A DNA stretch of 5,458 bases, taken from assembly GCA_023381095.1 (NCBI GenBank), contig JAMCTO010000007.1, positions 1,585 through 7,042 on the forward strand, in the 5' to 3' direction. Every line of letters starts with the position of its first letter. Within the stretch, counting starts at the first letter, position 1. The notes beneath the pieces were generated by a model that worked only from the letters and a program-made list of their open reading frames with translations, ran no database searches and was not told where the DNA came from. This document shows positions 4,746-5,458 of the stretch, in pieces. The translations under genes were made by a program, and so were the position numbers. Origin of the DNA: Bacillota bacterium (GTDB lineage: Bacteria; Bacillota; Sulfobacillia; Sulfobacillales; Sulfobacillaceae).

Positions 4746-5458
4746 ATGGCGCACAGCACGCTAAGTACGATGTGCCTGCAACGTTGGCGATGGTCATCGA
4801 GTTGTCCCGGCCTTGGGCGTGGGCAGAGAATGGCCACGAGTTGTTCCAACAAGTCGATCGAATGTTTCAGGTCAGACTCGGACGAAAAAACCGGCACGGT
4901 CGCATCGTATCAGCTCCACATCGGGACCGAGAAGTTTCCGGTCGGCATCATCCCCTATGTCGCTCATCGTTCGCATGCCGTCCCCTCCTCCATCCACATC
5001 GCCGTGGAAGGAGGCCACTGGTGGCTCTCGTTTGCAGCCGAGGATCCCCGCTGTAGCGATGCCCGAGAAAACGGTCGACGCCGCAACAGAGCGACTTGCC
5101 GAGGATTTACGGCATCTCTCGATGAGGATCGGGGCGTCGCCAAACCCCTGATGACCTCGGATGGGCAGGTCTTTGACCTCAAACCGATCCAGAAGACACG
5201 CATTGGCAAGGCGCGACATCACCGCAAAACAATGGCAGCGGCGAGCAGCTCGGCGCAAGAAAGGCTCCAAAAACCAAAAGAAAGCGTATCGCAAGGCAAC
5301 CCGGTATCAGCAGTACGAAAAAAACGTCCGTCAGGACTATGCCCACCAAACCAGTCATGCCTTGGTCGTCCATGACGACTATGATTTGTATGTATTCGAG
5401 GCCCTGGCGATCCCCAACATGACCAAGCACCCCAAGGCCCAAACGGATGCCCAAGGAC
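4746..5458 (+). pseudogene. tnpB: Decayed TnpB (IS605/IS607 OrfB-type RNA-guided nuclease), partial at window edge
   Basis: From about 4900 the translation follows a TnpB protein, but in alternating frames. Frame of 4746: TVASYQLHIGTEKFPVG, then IHIAVEGGHWWLSFAAED, the beta-strand region before RuvC. Next frame from about 5059: EKTVDAATERLAEDLRHLS. Back to the first frame from about 5121: DRGVAKPLMTSDGQVFDLKP, the RuvC-I motif with its catalytic Asp codon at 5127-5129. Last frame from 5230 to the edge: QWQRRAARRKKGSKNQKKAY, VRQDYAHQTSHALV and YVFEALAIPNM, with the RuvC-II Glu codon at 5398-5400. That makes at least three frame changes (near 5050, 5119 and 5225), and the usual Gly-Ile before the RuvC-I Asp is lost. 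The first 150 bases are not clearly recognisable, and a normal N-terminus is missing or degenerate. The third RuvC motif, zinc finger and any guide-RNA region would lie past the edge. TnpB proteins accompany IS200/IS605-type transposons; no TnpA is seen. Confidence 0.85.

Noticed and set aside
4872..5294. 140-codon minus-strand open frame opposite the TnpB remnant
   Set aside because: The plus strand shows clear TnpB motifs across the same bases, and the minus-strand product has no recognisable domain or ribosome site.

Overview
The window looks like chromosomal DNA from a Gram-positive bacterium (Firmicutes) of middling GC content. A c-di-AMP riboswitch of the ydaO/yuaA type precedes a LysM cell-wall hydrolase, Shine-Dalgarno sites are strong and purine-rich, and a PrsW-type protease is present. 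The TnpB remnant and gene mix remind me of acidophilic Sulfobacillus-like clostridia, but that genus-level guess is from memory and untested.

Layout: (1) Positions 1-777, minus strand: the N-terminal part of a secreted three-LysM, NlpC/P60-type peptidoglycan hydrolase, running off the left edge. (2) 790-941, minus strand: its c-di-AMP riboswitch, whose closing stem overlaps the ribosome-binding site. (3) 942-2357, plus strand: a divergently transcribed cluster with a promoter, a candidate operator, a MarR-type regulator, and two small two-helix membrane proteins resembling SPW-repeat proteins. (4) 2358-2731: no convincing gene. (5) 2732-2987: a 57-residue gene with its own promoter. It encodes an ArfA-like ribosome-rescue factor, and an intrinsic terminator lies inside the reading frame and ends at the stop codon. 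(6) 3069-3662: a NarL/FixJ-type response regulator broken by five reading-frame changes. (7) 3747-4682: an intact PrsW-family intramembrane metalloprotease with an N-terminal zinc ribbon. (8) 4746-5458: a decayed TnpB (IS605/IS607 OrfB-type nuclease) running off the right edge.

The most interesting element is the ArfA-like gene. ArfA proteins release ribosomes stalled on mRNAs lacking a stop codon, as a backup to tmRNA. Their own message is made without a stop codon, so the protein is tagged and destroyed while tmRNA works and accumulates only when tmRNA fails. The terminator here sits exactly where transcripts would end at or just before the first base of the TAG stop, so the sequence alone predicts this feedback circuit.

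The other intact genes share a cell-envelope theme: a c-di-AMP-controlled wall hydrolase, small membrane proteins under a MarR regulator, and an intramembrane protease. The two broken genes flanking prsW mark the right half as a decaying or recently rearranged accessory segment.
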